NCBI GenBank assembly: GCA_029204225.1
Contig: MU831545.1
Coordinates: 62,001 to 126,000 of the forward strand
Length of the DNA: 64,000 nucleotides
Source of the DNA: Diphasiastrum complanatum
Lineage: Eukaryota > Streptophyta > Lycopodiopsida > Lycopodiales > Lycopodiaceae
Direction of reading: 5' to 3'
The position numbers and the translations under genes were made by a program. Below are positions 1 through 11,110 of this stretch, piece by piece; positions within the stretch are counted from its first letter, which is position 1, and each line of letters starts with the position of its first letter. Under the pieces are notes generated by a model. It saw only the letters and a list, made by a program, of their open reading frames with translations, did not search any database and was not told the origin of the DNA.

Positions 1-1100
1 AAATCTCATCTTGTACCACATCCAAAGAGGCATGAGATTCATTAAAAGCCATTTATGGATCCAAGAATACTTCAAGTATACTCATGCTTAGGAATCAAAT
101 CTTTCAAAGCATGAAACGAAGCAGTGAAAGTGCCCAAACTTATGTCTTTAGGATCAAATCTTTGAATAAGGAGTTGTCTTCTATGGATGATAAAATAAAA
201 AATGATGAATTAGTTCAAATCATTTTGAATGGATTAGGAGATGATTATTCCAATATAGTTCAAACCTTTGCTATTCAAGATTCACTTCCTAGTATGGAAA
301 AACTTCAAAGTGTGCTTGTAAGTGAAGAGAGTAGAATGCTTCATATCAAAAGTAGGATGAGTTTCTTATCTTTGAATGACGGTGATGAAAAAGCTAACTT
401 TTCCTTGAAAGGCAAGAAGAAAAAGTTTTTATCCAAGAAGACTCAAGACATGGAGATGGAGAGCAAAGATGTAGCATCAAATTCCAAAGGCAAGAGCAAG
501 AAGGACAAGAAGAAGCTAAAGTGTTTCTTTTGTGGAAAAAAGGGACATTTTGCATCCGAGTGCTACAAGAAGAAGAATGCCCAAGAGAAGGACAATCAAG
601 GCAATCTTGTGCTTGAGGAGGAGGAGGAAGAAAGCAATCTATCTTTGATGGTATCCTCACCACAAACATCTAATCAAGACACTTGGTGGATTGATAGTGG
701 GGCAAGATCTCATATGACTCACCAAAAAGACTACTTTTCTAATCTACTTTCTTACAATAGCTCTAAGAGATTTATCTTCACTGCAAGTAATCAAGAATGT
801 GAGATTGTAGATGTTGGATCCATTCCTTTATGTCTAGGATCATCTAAAAAAGTAGATCTAGACAATGTTCTTTATGTACCTTCAATTACAAAGAACTTGT
901 TGAGTGTAGGACAACTTATGGATAGTGGATTAGATGTGCATTTCAAGCATGGAGCATGTTCTATCTTGAAAGATGAAAAATGTATTGCTAGTGGTTTCAA
1001 GCAAGGGAGGTTATTCAAATTGGATGCTAATGTGATGGTTGGAAGTGTGAACATGGCAAGGGAGGAGCTCACTCAAGTAAAATTATGGCACAAAAGGTGA
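1..1100 (+). pseudogene. copia gag and protease of element A
   Basis: This is the gag polyprotein (nucleocapsid and capsid-like) leading into an aspartic protease. The reading frame is already open at the window edge except for an in-frame TGA at 33-35. Motifs seen are the capsid-region phrase LVQIILNGLGDDY, a CCHC zinc knuckle CFFCGKKGHFASEC near 530-575, and the protease signature WWIDSGARSHMT near 685-720, where DSG is the catalytic triad. GAG_pre-integrase begins at about 1070 (KLWHKR) and is cut by TGA. Unlike the usual DSGAT/DSGAS, the residue after GA is Arg, which may weaken the protease. Confidence 0.9.
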
Positions 1101-1677
1101 GGCCATCCTAATTACAAAGCTATGGAGAACATGGTGACAAAGGAGCTAGCAAGTGGACTTCCCAAAACCATATCCAAGTGTGGCAAGCTTTGTGAAGCTT
1201 GTGGACTCTCCAAATCTATCTTTCAAGAGATCTTTGACAAGATCTAACTCTCATCTTGACCTTATACACTCGGATGTTCATTCATTTTCACATGAATCAA
1301 ATGGTGGACCTCTTATGTATGTCACTTTTATTGATGATAGATCAAGATACTCTTGGGTTTATCTCTTGTCTAAGAAAAGTGAAGTTTTTGAGTCCTTTGT
1401 AAAGTTCAAAACTCTTGTGGAAAAACAACTTAATACTAGCTTGAAAGTATTAAGAAGTCATAATGGAGGGGAGTACATCTCCAATAGGATGAAAGAGTTT
1501 TGTGAAACTAATGACATTAGGAGAGAGTTTACTTGCACATACACTCCACAAAAAAATGGAGTAGCTGAGAGAAAGAATAGGACACTATGTGAGTGTGCTA
1601 AAGCTATGATATTAGATGCATCACTTCCTAAGTTCATTTTGGGGAGAAGCTATTTTATGTGCAAACTTTCTATGTAA
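1101..1677 (+). pseudogene. copia integrase fragment of element A
   Basis: This is the integrase catalytic core (rve fold, DDE). After a frameshift near 1230 the frame reads LIHSDVHS (first catalytic Asp), TFIDDRSRYSWVYLL, and then LRSHNGGEY. In copia integrases the last motif is normally LRSDNGGEY, so the second catalytic Asp is replaced by His. The downstream phrase NGVAERKNRTL carries the catalytic Glu. The frame stops at 1677, and the integrase C-terminus plus the integrase-RT linker are missing before RT resumes at about 1687. The enzyme cannot have been functional in its present form. Confidence 0.9.
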
Positions 1678-1686
1678 TATGACCAA

Positions 1687-3386
1687 GTGGAACTTACTCA
1701 AAGTCCAAGGGTGCCAAGAAGATCAACAAGGACAAGGATTGAGCCATCAAGGCTCACTTATAGTGACAAAGGGGAGCAAAGGGAAGATTCTCAACTACTC
1801 AACTCTTATACTTTCTTGACTACTATGCTTGAAGAACCAACTAGTTTTGAGGAAGCAAATAAGTCTCAATATTGGAGGAAAGCTATGCAAGTAGAGTTTG
1901 ATGCATTAATGGAAAATCAAACTTGGAAGCTTGTTGATTTACCTTATGGAAAGAAGCCTCTTACTTGTAAATGGATATATAGATTAAAATATAATCAAGA
2001 TGGTTCCATTCATAATTATAAAGCTAGACTTGTAGCAAAAGGTTTTTTGCAAGTCAAAGGCATAGAATATGATGAAACCTTTGCACCTGTTGCAAAGCTT
2101 GTAACCATTAGATTAATCATTTGTCTTGCTACTTCTTTCAAATGGGAACTCTTCCAACTTGATGTAACAAATGCTTTCTTGAATGGGTTCTTGGAACAAT
2201 AGGAAATCTACATGTGCCAACCCAAGGGCTTCATCAAAGATGGAGAAGAAGACAAAGTATGTTTCTTGAATAAGAGTCTTTATGGACTCAAGCAAGCACC
2301 AAGAGCATGGTACTCTAGGTTGCATTCCTATCTTATTTCTATTAGATTTGTTGTAAGTTATTATGAACCATCATTGTACTACAAATGTAATGATGGGAAG
2401 ATCATTATCCTAGTTTTATATGTTGATGACATTATACTCACAGGAAATTATCTAGATGGCATCAAAAATGTAAAAATTTCCTTGTCTAGTGAAGTTAAGA
2501 TGTAGATCTAGGACTTCTTAAAGTTATACTTGGAATAGAAGTCACTAGAAGTGATGATTTTACTTTCATATGTCAATCTAAGTATGCTAGATCAATCTTA
2601 GCAAGATTTGGCATGATTGATTGTAAAGGAGTTGAAACTCCCATGGAACTAAGTGTAAAAGTTTCTAAGGAAAGTGATGAAGCATCCTTTGAGGACATCA
2701 CTACCTATAGAATGCTTATTGGTTCCTTGATATACTTAACCATCACTAGACCAGATCTTAGTTTTTGTGTTGGCAAATTGAGTCAATACATGCAAAGTTC
2801 ATTAATATGTCATTGGAAAGGAGCAAAAAGGGGGTTAAGGTACATCTCGGCTACAAAAGACTTTCGCATAGTTTATGAAAGGACTAATATTTGTTTAAGA
2901 GCATATTCGGACTCAAGTTTTGCAGGTGACAAAATGGATAGAAGATCCATAAGTGCATTTGCTACATTCTTATGTGGAGGAGCTATATCTTGGCTTTCCA
3001 AAAAGCAAGATACCATCTCTCTTTCATCAATAGAATTTGAATATAAAGCTATGACAACAACAACAAAGGAGGTTCTTTGGCTTAAAAGGCTTTTGGAGGA
3101 GCTACATGTGATCAAGGATGAAGACATTCCATGCATATATTGTGACAATCAAGTAGCTCAACAACTTGCAAACAATCCAGTCTTCCATGCTCGAACAAAG
3201 CACATTGAGATTTCACATCATTTTGTGAGGGAGAAAGTGCAAGCAAAGGAGATCAAGCTTATTTATGTTTCATCATTGGATTGCATTGCTGATATACTCA
3301 CCAAGGCATTGCCTAAAGATCCATTTGTAAAATTAAGATTGGATCTTGGAGTTATAGATAGATCTATGCTAGATTTACCAAGCTAG
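1687..3386 (+). pseudogene. copia reverse transcriptase and RNase H of element A
   Basis: RT is recognised by TWKLVDLP, NYKARLVAKGF, FQLDVTNAFLNG, SLYGLKQAPRAWY and the catalytic YVDDIILTG (near 2420-2445). RNase H follows, with YSDSSFAGD, the SxEFEYKAM region, YCDNQVAQQL, HARTKHIEI and the usual end DILTKALPKDPF (3290-3320). It is broken by a stop at 2200-2202 and a frameshift around 2505, so three open pieces are left (1687-2202, 2212-2505, 2613-3386). The last frame ends 15 bases before the LTR. Confidence 0.93.
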
Positions 3387-3401
3387 CTTTTTGAGGAGGA
3401 A

Positions 3402-4055
3402 TGTGAAAAATGCAAAAATAAGCTTGGTAGAGGCCAAAAATCTTGTATATAGGATAAATACACATGTGTGGAGCCTATTCCCACGTGTGAAACTAGTGTA
3501 CTTGTCATGTACCATAATCATATATGTTGTACATATGATTTAATTCAAGTTCTAGTGGCTAAAATGGCCAAAAAGTATTTTTCTAGATATATGACACATG
3601 GCATCAATCTATTGATTGCATGAGCCAAATACTTTTGATAGGTGTCATATCCCATGTGCATAGGACAGCTCACATGTGTGGAAAAAGCTGAAGTAGGCGA
3701 GTTTTTGCTTCTAGAAGATTTCTATGAAGATCTCCATATAGTAAGAAATTGGACCAAAAATGCCCAAAATAGAAAGCTTGATCCAAGTGTCAAAATTGCA
3801 TGATGATGACAAGGCATCCTCACACGTGTGAGATCTGATGCATGATCGGTACCTCGAGCTCCAAGAAGTGTATATATAGAGGCATATTTGGCCACAATCA
3901 ATATGACACATCAATCTTGATTTTGGAAGCAATTTTGTGTAATTCTCTCTATTTGTCTACATTTGCTTTGATTGTTTTGAGGTTCTATCATAGTGTACTT
4001 TATTTTCAGGTTGGAGTCCGTACTCTGACAAGGTTTCACACTTGTGAAACCAGCA
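3402..4055 (+). repeat. 3' LTR of element A
   Basis: It starts TGTGAAAAATGC right after the purine tract and ends CTTGTGAAACCAGCA, giving TG...CA ends and about 654 bp. Both ends resemble the LTR of element B (TGTGAGAAATT...GAAATTCAACA). A TATA-like TATATATA at 3871-3878 is the likely promoter. G-box palindromes (CACGTG, CACACGTGTG) lie near 3480 and 3820. The right end is set by similarity to B, because the 5' LTR is outside the window. Confidence 0.8.
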
Positions 4056-4263
4056 ATTACATTTACCTTCTTTAATGATTGTTCTTGTTAGGTTTTTATG
4101 TCTAGAATTGATCTAGATTGATCTTAATCTGATATAGATTGATAGATCAAGTAAATCTAACATCCAATCCCTCTTGAGGATCAGTTTAGGATCCGCTCTT
4201 GGTCCATATTGTAATTTTCCTCAGTATTCAAAAGATCAAAAGCTTAGATCCAAGAGATTTACA
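4056..4263. other. short spacer, no gene seen
   Basis: AT-rich sequence lies between LTR A and the next copia fragment. The first five bases (attac) would be the target duplication of A, but its partner is outside the window. It may be decayed gag sequence of fragment D. Confidence 0.4.
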
Positions 4264-4850
4264 AAGTTAGGCTCTACTGACAAGAAGAGCAACATGCAGT
4301 CTAGACCAAATTCCGGTTCATGATCGAATTCAAACTCTTCATCATTCCAACCAATGCAGAAACTTTTCTGCAGATACTATAAGAGGACTGGCCACGAAAT
4401 CAAGGATTGCTGAACTTTGAAGTAGAACAACGAAAAGAAGAAGTAGTTCCAACAACAAGCACATAGTGTTACAGCCAGTCACTCAAATCAGCAACAACAA
4501 GAAGAAGATGATGCAGCTTTCATGATGAAAGTCGGAGAACAATAGGATATCGATTCCTGGTATCTAGATTCTGGAACAACTCAACACATGTCTCACCATC
4601 ACGATTGGTTCAAAGTCTATAATTCATTCACCTACTCTCAAGTTGTGCAACTTGGAGACAACTCATCACATTCAATCGAAGGTGAAGGAACAATCAAAGT
4701 TGAATTCAAAAGAAGTGAAGTCAAATTGCTGTCCAATATTTTCCATGTTCCAAATTTGACCAAGAATCTGTTCTCTGTTAGCAGAATCACCGATTCAGGT
4801 CAGAGGGTCAAATTTGTAGAAAAAATAGTAATTATTCTTTCACAGAGAAC
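4264..4850 (+). pseudogene. copia gag-protease fragment D
   Basis: This is the end of a copia gag with a damaged zinc knuckle, FCRYYKRTGHEIKDC (the second Cys is replaced by Tyr), followed by the protease phrase DSWYLDSGTTQHMSHHHDWF and then LGDNSSHSIEGEGTIKVEF. The frame carries several stops before 4588. The fragment ends in the first part of GAG_pre-integrase, where the LTR of element C begins. C therefore seems to have inserted into D. Remnant H (24762-25620) could be the continuation of D. Confidence 0.8.
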
Positions 4851-4854
4851 ATGA

Positions 4855-5796
4855 TGTTTGAATAAATCAAACTAATATCAATGTCTTCAATCACAATTGT
4901 ATCTGATCTATGTACTAATAGAATAGTATTAATTCTGATTGAATATGCATGCAAAAATTATATGCGAAAGTAAGAGACAACTAAAGACAATTTAGACAAT
5001 AAAAAACTACTGATCAAAAATGAATTTTTATAGCTCCGAATCTGATTCATCAATATACATCGCTTGTTGTCTTATCTCGTTGTTGTGTCTCTGATTGAGT
5101 GAGTTACAATGAGTAGCGCACATGTATTTATATTGTTACAATGAGTAGTGCACATGTATTTATATTGTTAAAAAACAAGTCTTTTGGCCTTTTATTTATA
5201 GGTCTTTTGGCCTTTTAATGCTGTAACAATTGACATCTAACTGTTTACAACGGTTGATATTCAAATAGACGCTATGTTTCCAAGCTCGAATAAAATCTGT
5301 TCACAAATGATTCACGATAGTTCATCTCTTCATCTTAGCTTCGTGTTTTGCGAATTGTTCGCGACACTTGTCTCTTCGCGACATTTTTGTCTTTCACGGA
5401 TTGTTCATGACAGATGACAATTCTTGAGCTTGAAGAAGAAATCCAGAATATTTCATGAACTGTTCGAGATAGTTTCGCAACAGGTGAGCTTGTAGAACAG
5501 TCTAGGAGATTTCACAAATTGTTCGCGATAATTTCGCGACATCTGAGGCTTGAACATAGTTTGCGACAAGATTCTGTTCACGAATCTTTCGAGCTTCAAT
5601 AAGAAAGCCACGAGCTTCTACAAGAAACTATTTTGCGAATCTTTCGAGTTGACTGCAAGACAAATTTCACGAATCTTTTCGAGTTGGTCATGAATAGATA
5701 TGTTTCGAGTTCACATTCATTTCTTTCTCATCCTTTGTCAAGTAAACTATGTGTTTTATTAGTAGAATCAAGATTTGTTTGATCAGTTGTTCTACA
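4855..5796 (-). repeat. 3' LTR of element C
   Basis: In minus orientation it begins TGTAGAACAACTG at 5796, directly after a purine run (GAGAGGGAGC). The other end is placed at about 4855, giving ...AAACA. That end is less certain because the partner LTR is lost. The body holds many variants of TTCGCGA / TTCACGA (for example 5340-5530), an irregular short repeat. Near 5120-5205 there are short direct repeats (acatgtatttatattgtta twice; ggtcttttggccttttat). Confidence 0.6.
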
Positions 5797-6670
5797 GCTC
5801 CCTCTCAAAGTGGCAGTTGGATTAACCGCAATCTTCTTCGTTGCTTCTCAAACAAAGCTTTACTTAGTGGCTATGTAAAGATATCAGCTGTCATTTCCTC
5901 TGTGGGTATAAAGACTGTCTTTAGTATCTTCTTCTCGACTAAGTCCCGAATCACATCATACTTGATAGCTATGTGCTTCATTTTAGAGTGAAATATAGGA
6001 TCTTTCGTAAGATAGATTGCTTAAATGTTATCCATTAACAAGACATAAGGTTCAGAACTAGATTCATCAAATCCTTCCAATATTTGTTTAGTCCAAATCA
6101 GCTCATTTGCCATCTTGGCTGCTGCTACATATTTCGCTTCACTGGAAGATTGGGCTATCGCTATTTGCTTCCTGCTAATCCAGAGTATGACTACGCCAGA
6201 TACTAGAGTACAACCTCCTGAAATACTTTTGCTATCATCCTTCATGGATGCCCAGCTTGCGTCACTATAAGATTCTATGTGAAATTTGGCTTCCTTCGAA
6301 TAACACAGTCCATAGTCTTTCGTTTCTTGGAGATATTGTAGTACTCTCTTTGCCAACTTCCAGTGTAATGATCATGGGTTCTGATTATATTGGCTCAGCC
6401 TGTATACTGCAAACGCTATATCAGGTCTGGTGTTGTTTGCTAGATATAACAACAATTAGCCTACGATAGGGTGTTTTGGCCATTCGTTCCTCTTCCTCGA
6501 GAGTCTGCGGACAATCTACCTTGCTCAGTATTGTTCCTGATATCATGGGAGTATGCACACCTTTGCATTCGAGCATGTTGAAGTCTTCAATGATCTTTTG
6601 AGTGTACTCTTGTTGGTGAAGATACAACTTACCACCTTCAAAGTCTCTCACGATCTTGTTGGCTGATCTG
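5797..6670 (-). pseudogene. RT C-terminus and RNase H of element C
   Basis: Minus-strand frames give the RT end (DFEGGKLYLHQQEYTQKI, ECKGVHTPM) and RNase H (SYSDASWASMKDDSKSISG, SSSEAKYVAAAKM), then ADIFT near 5900 just before the LTR. The frames are split at about 6420 and 5990 and carry stops. Upstream, the RT reading breaks off at about 6660 where foreign sequence starts. Confidence 0.88.
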
Positions 6671-7815
6671 ACGAATCCCCAAGATACTCGGATAGAGCAA
6701 CTCAAGAGCACCTCTCACCTTAGACCGAGGAAGTCTCTGAGAAGACGAGACGAACGAAGACTGAAAGCCGAGTATGAGAGCCGAGGAATACTAGTTAGTA
6801 ATAACAAGCCTGAACTGTGTAAGCCTCATGGTGAATCCCAAAAGATGGAATGACCATGTAGGAACTAGTATTTCTAGGCTAAAGTAATAAATACTAGTAG
6901 ACCTCTCTTAAAGAAAGTAAAATGAGCCACCTTTTGATGGTGACCTCTAGTGGAGAGCATTATTCCACTTGTAATTTGTGAAATGTGGAAATCCCACTAG
7001 GATGCCACCTAAGGAGCTCTCTTGCTTATTTAAGAGACTCCCTCTTTGTGAAGAGGAGCTTTTTGTGAACTGTATCAACTCCATGCTGAAATAAGAAGAG
7101 CCTCCATGAGTTAGATGCATTCATTGAGCTCCTTAATCATGATGGTTTTTTTGAGTGATGTCCCTATGATCATGACCTTCCATTCATTGTGTCTGGTTGT
7201 GGATTTAGAGTGGATTAGTTTTCTTGTTTTCCTGATTGTGGATTAGTTTTCATTTCTTGTTGTGAATTAATGTAGGAATCAGCATTCAAGTAAACTAAAT
7301 AGGCTAGAAATGTGGCATAAATCTTGCATATCCTCTAACATTCTAGTTCTTGATGTTCTTGGGATGTCCAAGAATCAAAAGACTGGTTGGTTTCTTGATT
7401 CTTGGACTTCTAAAATGTTGTAGATTAGTTCTTGTTTCTTGTTTTGTCAATTTATCCAAGTGTAGTAGTGCTTAGGATCTGATTTCAGATCATTTTGCAA
7501 CAAAGTAGAAGTAGAAATCCATCGTTGTTCAATTCAGCAGTAACATAGATCATTTGTTGAACGCATTGGCTTGCATTTTGGTTGATTATGCATGTGCATT
7601 CAGTTCAAGAGAGACCCATCCGGATGTCCTCTAATAGGCAGGACACAATACTTCATCGATATTCAGTCCCTTCTACCTGATTTTGGGCTTTAAACAAGAA
7701 AGAAGAACTTAAGCTAGAGCCCACCATCTCTGCTGGCAGGCAGAAGAAGTACGTAAGCAAAAGAAAACTAGTTAACAGATTCTAAGACAGAGAATCTGTA
7801 AACAGTTCTGCAAGC
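6657..7815. mobile_element. about 1.15-kb insertion of unknown type inside RT of element C
   Basis: The RT of C reads down to YLGLQ at about 7815 and resumes with IVRDFEGG at about 6665, so the DNA between is inserted. It has no long reading frame. A TATTTAA box lies near 7028, and a 9-bp stem (acagattct / agaatctgt) lies near its right end (7778-7802). A possible TGTTGG start at 6657 and the length fit a solo LTR, but I could not find a clean CA end or target duplication. The orientation is unknown. Confidence 0.45.
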
Positions 7816-8458
7816 CTAGATAGATTTTAGCTTTTCCTAGGTCAACGATCTCAAATATTTCAGAAATGTCTCTTTGACATTTGAAATTAACTTATCTCTT
7901 CTTGAGAAGATAAGTGTGTCATCAACATAAATAGCTAGAATGATTATTCATTTTGGACATGCTTGATATAGACATTTGATTCAACAAATAGAGGTTTGAA
8001 GCCTATGGAATGTAGTGCTTCGTCCTTCTTTCTATACCATTGTCTCGTTGCTTGTTTGAGACCATAAATGTTTTTATTCATTTGAATCCGTATTCTGGAT
8101 ATTCATGGCTTACAAAACCAAGTGGTTGGTCCATGAATAAGTCTACTTCCAGTTCTGCGTGTAGGAAAGCAAATTTCTCATCTACAATATGGATTTTCAG
8201 ATCATGAGCCACTGCATACGCGAATAACAAGTGAATTGATGTATGTTTGACTATCAGTGAGAAAGTATCAGTGTAGTCGATCCCATACTTCTGTGAAAAT
8301 CCTTTAGCAACCAACCTTGCCTTGTATCTGATGTTTTTTCCATCAAGACCTGTTTTAATCTTGTAGATCCACTTGCACTTGACTGGTTTTATGCCATCAG
8401 GTATAGGTGCAAGTGTCCGTACATTGTTCTTATACATGGATGACATTTGGTCCTCCAT
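7816..8458 (-). pseudogene. RT N-terminal half of element C
   Basis: The minus-strand frame holds VKCKWIYKIKTGLDG, RYKARLVAKGFSQ, a degraded IHIVDEKFAFLHAELE block, then YGLKQATRQWY and the catalytic IYVDDTLIFS (about 7930). A single-base loss near 7855 shifts the frame just before the insertion. The expected Gln-Leu-Asp-Val before the F-L block is altered. Confidence 0.88.
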
Positions 8459-8461
8459 TGC

Positions 8462-9353
8462 CTAAATCCAGCAATCTTTATCTGGTCCATCTATAGCTTC
8501 CTCGAATATCTGAGGTTCGTCAGAGAATCCACAAACTTCGATGGTTGTATTGAAAACATCATGACCATACCTTTCTGGTGGTTTTTCTTGTCTGTCTGAT
8601 CTTCTCACAGGTGGTTTCGAGTTCGATTCTGCAGGTTTCGAGTTCGATTCTGATTCAAACTTTTCTGCTGGAATTCGAGGACGATTCGAGTCTGTGAGGC
8701 ACTCGATCTTGACCTCCCTCTGAATATGGTAACTCTCTTTCATCTTCTACTTGTTTTTCTTCTGTTGTCATTGGTAGTTCATAATAATTTTTGAGAATTT
8801 CATAGCCGACTAGATCACTGTCTACTATGTATTTTGTCTCATCAAATTTAACATCTCGAACAACTTTTATCTTGCCAGTTTTTTGCACATAAACATGATA
8901 ATATGACGAATGTAACTCGAATTCTACCAGAAAATCTTGTTATGTCTTTTCATCAAGTTTCTTTCTCATCTTATCTGGTATGTTTATATACACTGCGCAT
9001 CCAAATGTTCAAACATGTGCAAGATTTGGCTTCGACTTCCACCATATTTCATGAGGAGTTTTATCCAGTATTTGAGATTTCAGAATATGATTCTAAAGAT
9101 AATTTGATGTAGCCACTGCTTCTGCCCACAACTGTTTTGGTGCTTTCGCATGAGCTATCATACACCTTGTAGCTTCCATCAATTTACGATTTATTCGTTC
9201 AGCTATTTCATTTGCTGAGGTGTGTAAGATGCAGTCTTTGTGTGCATAATACCTTGATCAGTACAATAAGATTTGAATTTGTTGGAAATGTACTCACCTC
9301 CACGATCTGTGTGAATTTGCTTCAACTTATTGCCTGTCTGCTTTTCAGCCCAA
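8462..9353 (-). pseudogene. integrase C-terminal half and linker of element C
   Basis: From 9353 leftward the minus strand reads IHTDRGGEYISNKF (integrase with catalytic Asp), YTPQQ, then a degraded stretch and KVVRDVKFDETKYIV near 8840, the usual SRDVxFxE block before RT. A Ser/Glu/Pro-rich linker follows, with two direct copies of a Ser-Asn-Ser-Lys-Pro motif (8600-8660). Several frameshifts are present. The frame is interrupted at 9353/9354 by element B. Confidence 0.85.
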
Positions 9354-10173
9354 TGTTGAATTTCACACGTGTGGATTGTCCACTACATGTACTTGTGATC
9401 TCCCAAGGTGTGTAGATGCACCAAGATCAAGACTAGATTGAGATTCAAGATCTATCTTTGATTCTATGGCAAAAACACACTACTACATGCATTCAATCAC
9501 TTTCAACTCTCACTCACACGTGTGGGAAGTGTTCAAAAAGTATTCTAAGTAAAAACAAGCTGCTCTCCTCGGGTAGAGAGAGAAAAACCATCATGAGCTC
9601 TCGGGTAGAGAGAGAAAGCTAGAAATTCAATGACACTCAAAATCCACTCAATCTCAAAATCAATTAGATCCAAAAGGAGGAGTACAATGATACTAATAGA
9701 TTCATGAGCTACCACTATGCTTAACTATGATTGGATCACACTTTGCCACCTCTTAATCCTATTGGACCATTGATCCATGCACCTCTAAATTCTATTGGAC
9801 TATATTCAAGCACACCTCAATTTTCTATTGGACCTCACAAGGTTCCACCTCTAAATCCTATTGGACCTCTTAAGCTTCATCAAACAAAAGCATGACACTT
9901 GTCTACACTCTAATTGGCACAAGTTTGGCTCTATTTTGGCTCAATATTGGCATTACAAGTGGAAATGGATAATTTGCCATCTATGCCAAATTTGACCCTA
10001 TCAACATCCTACACCTAAATGCTTGACTATGAAATTCTATGAGACCCCTATATCAAACATTTTGATTTACTTTACAATTCTCCACACGTGGGAACATCCT
10101 CCACACATGTGAGATTCACTTACAAAATTCTATCATAAAAAATACCAAGCTAGATTTTTGCCAATTTCTCACA
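9354..10173 (-). repeat. LTR 1 of element B
   Basis: It is 820 bp. In minus orientation it starts TGTGAGAAATTGG (at 10173) and ends GAAATTCAACA (at 9354). It carries the palindrome CACACGTGTG at about 9364 and 9515, plus variants CACACGTGGG and CACACATGTG near 10085-10110. Two copies of the phrase ctctcgggtagagagagaaa lie near 9555-9615. The length is the same as LTR 3. Confidence 0.93.
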
Positions 10174-11110
10174 CTCCTCCTCAAAAAATAGCTTGGAAAG
10201 GTACTAGATCACTTGAGAAGTTTGTAAATCTTTTTGAGTGGATCCTTTGGTATGCATAAGAAGTGAAGATCAGCGAAGGGATCCATCATAGCAGCACCCT
10301 CACCATATCCATGATAAGATCTCTTTGGTAGAGATCTCTTGCCAATGCCTTTGAAGAGTGCTCCACCAATATGCCACTATTATCATGGGCTTCCTCCATG
10401 CTTGATGATGATCTTTGCCTTGAAAGTTCCACTTGCATGATGGATGCACCATAAATAGAGAAATATGAGGCTTCCAAGCCTCATAAGGATTATGGAGATC
10501 AAGATCATAAGATGTGAAACAATGATGATTATCAAGATTATGCTTTCTAGCTTGACTAGTCCACATACAATGAACTATATCCATGATGGATCTAATCTTG
10601 ATATCAAAGACTATCTTGATCTTTTTTAGGCTAGTTACTCTCTCAAGGATATAAGTGTGCACTTTGGATGCTTCACTTAATCTCAAGAGGAGTTTACAAT
10701 TTGCCTCAAAACATGTGAAAACATGATTTTCAAAAAGTGAGTACCAAGCTCAATCTTGTTCTTACTAGAACCAAGAGCATACTTTTGACAATACAATATC
10801 TTGCTTTCAAAAAGTATTGGAAACACATCTAAGTCAATAATGACAAGAAACATGTCCATACCATAAGCATCATACAAAACTAGTATAGCTTTTCTTGAAC
10901 TTTGAGATCCAAAAAATTCATTGAAGCAAGATAGCATTTCAAGCAAAGGAAGAGAAGCATATATGAATGTGTTGTAGTAGATACAACATGAAAGATGCCC
11001 CTCTTTGCCATGTAAGGTGAGCCATAAAGACTCGGCCATGCATCTTGAAGATCTTCTTGAAATCATATGAAGAAGAAACTCCTCCTCACACATTGGCCCC
11101 ATCATAACTT
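10174..11110 (-). other. unassigned 3' part of element B internal region
   Basis: This is where RT and RNase H should be in a copia element, but I see no RT motif (no LVAKG, YGLKQ or YVDD). The frame from integrase runs on to 10683 through a sequence I do not recognise, and a separate open frame covers 10300-10686. It ends with the purine tract (minus TTTTTTGAGGAGGAG) next to the LTR. It could be captured host DNA or scrambled element sequence. Confidence 0.6.

Larger units (their letters stand above)
1..4055 (+). mobile_element. Ty1/copia retrotransposon A, 5' end outside window, decayed
   Basis: The domain order gag, protease, integrase, reverse transcriptase, RNase H and then a 3' LTR is that of Ty1/copia. 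The window opens inside gag, so the 5' LTR and primer site are not seen. The element is dead: a stop at 33-35 replaces an expected Trp codon, TGA follows LWHKR at 1098-1100, a stretch between integrase and RT is missing around 1680, there is a stop at about 2200 and a frameshift near 2505. Its gag is clearly related to that of element B at 9354-17710, so the two belong to one lineage. A purine-rich tract (3391-3401) directly precedes the LTR, as expected for plus-strand priming. Confidence 0.93.

Noticed and set aside
10300-10686. 128-codon minus frame as an independent gene in element B
   Set aside because: No motif; it lies in the unassigned 3' part of B and has no start context or support.
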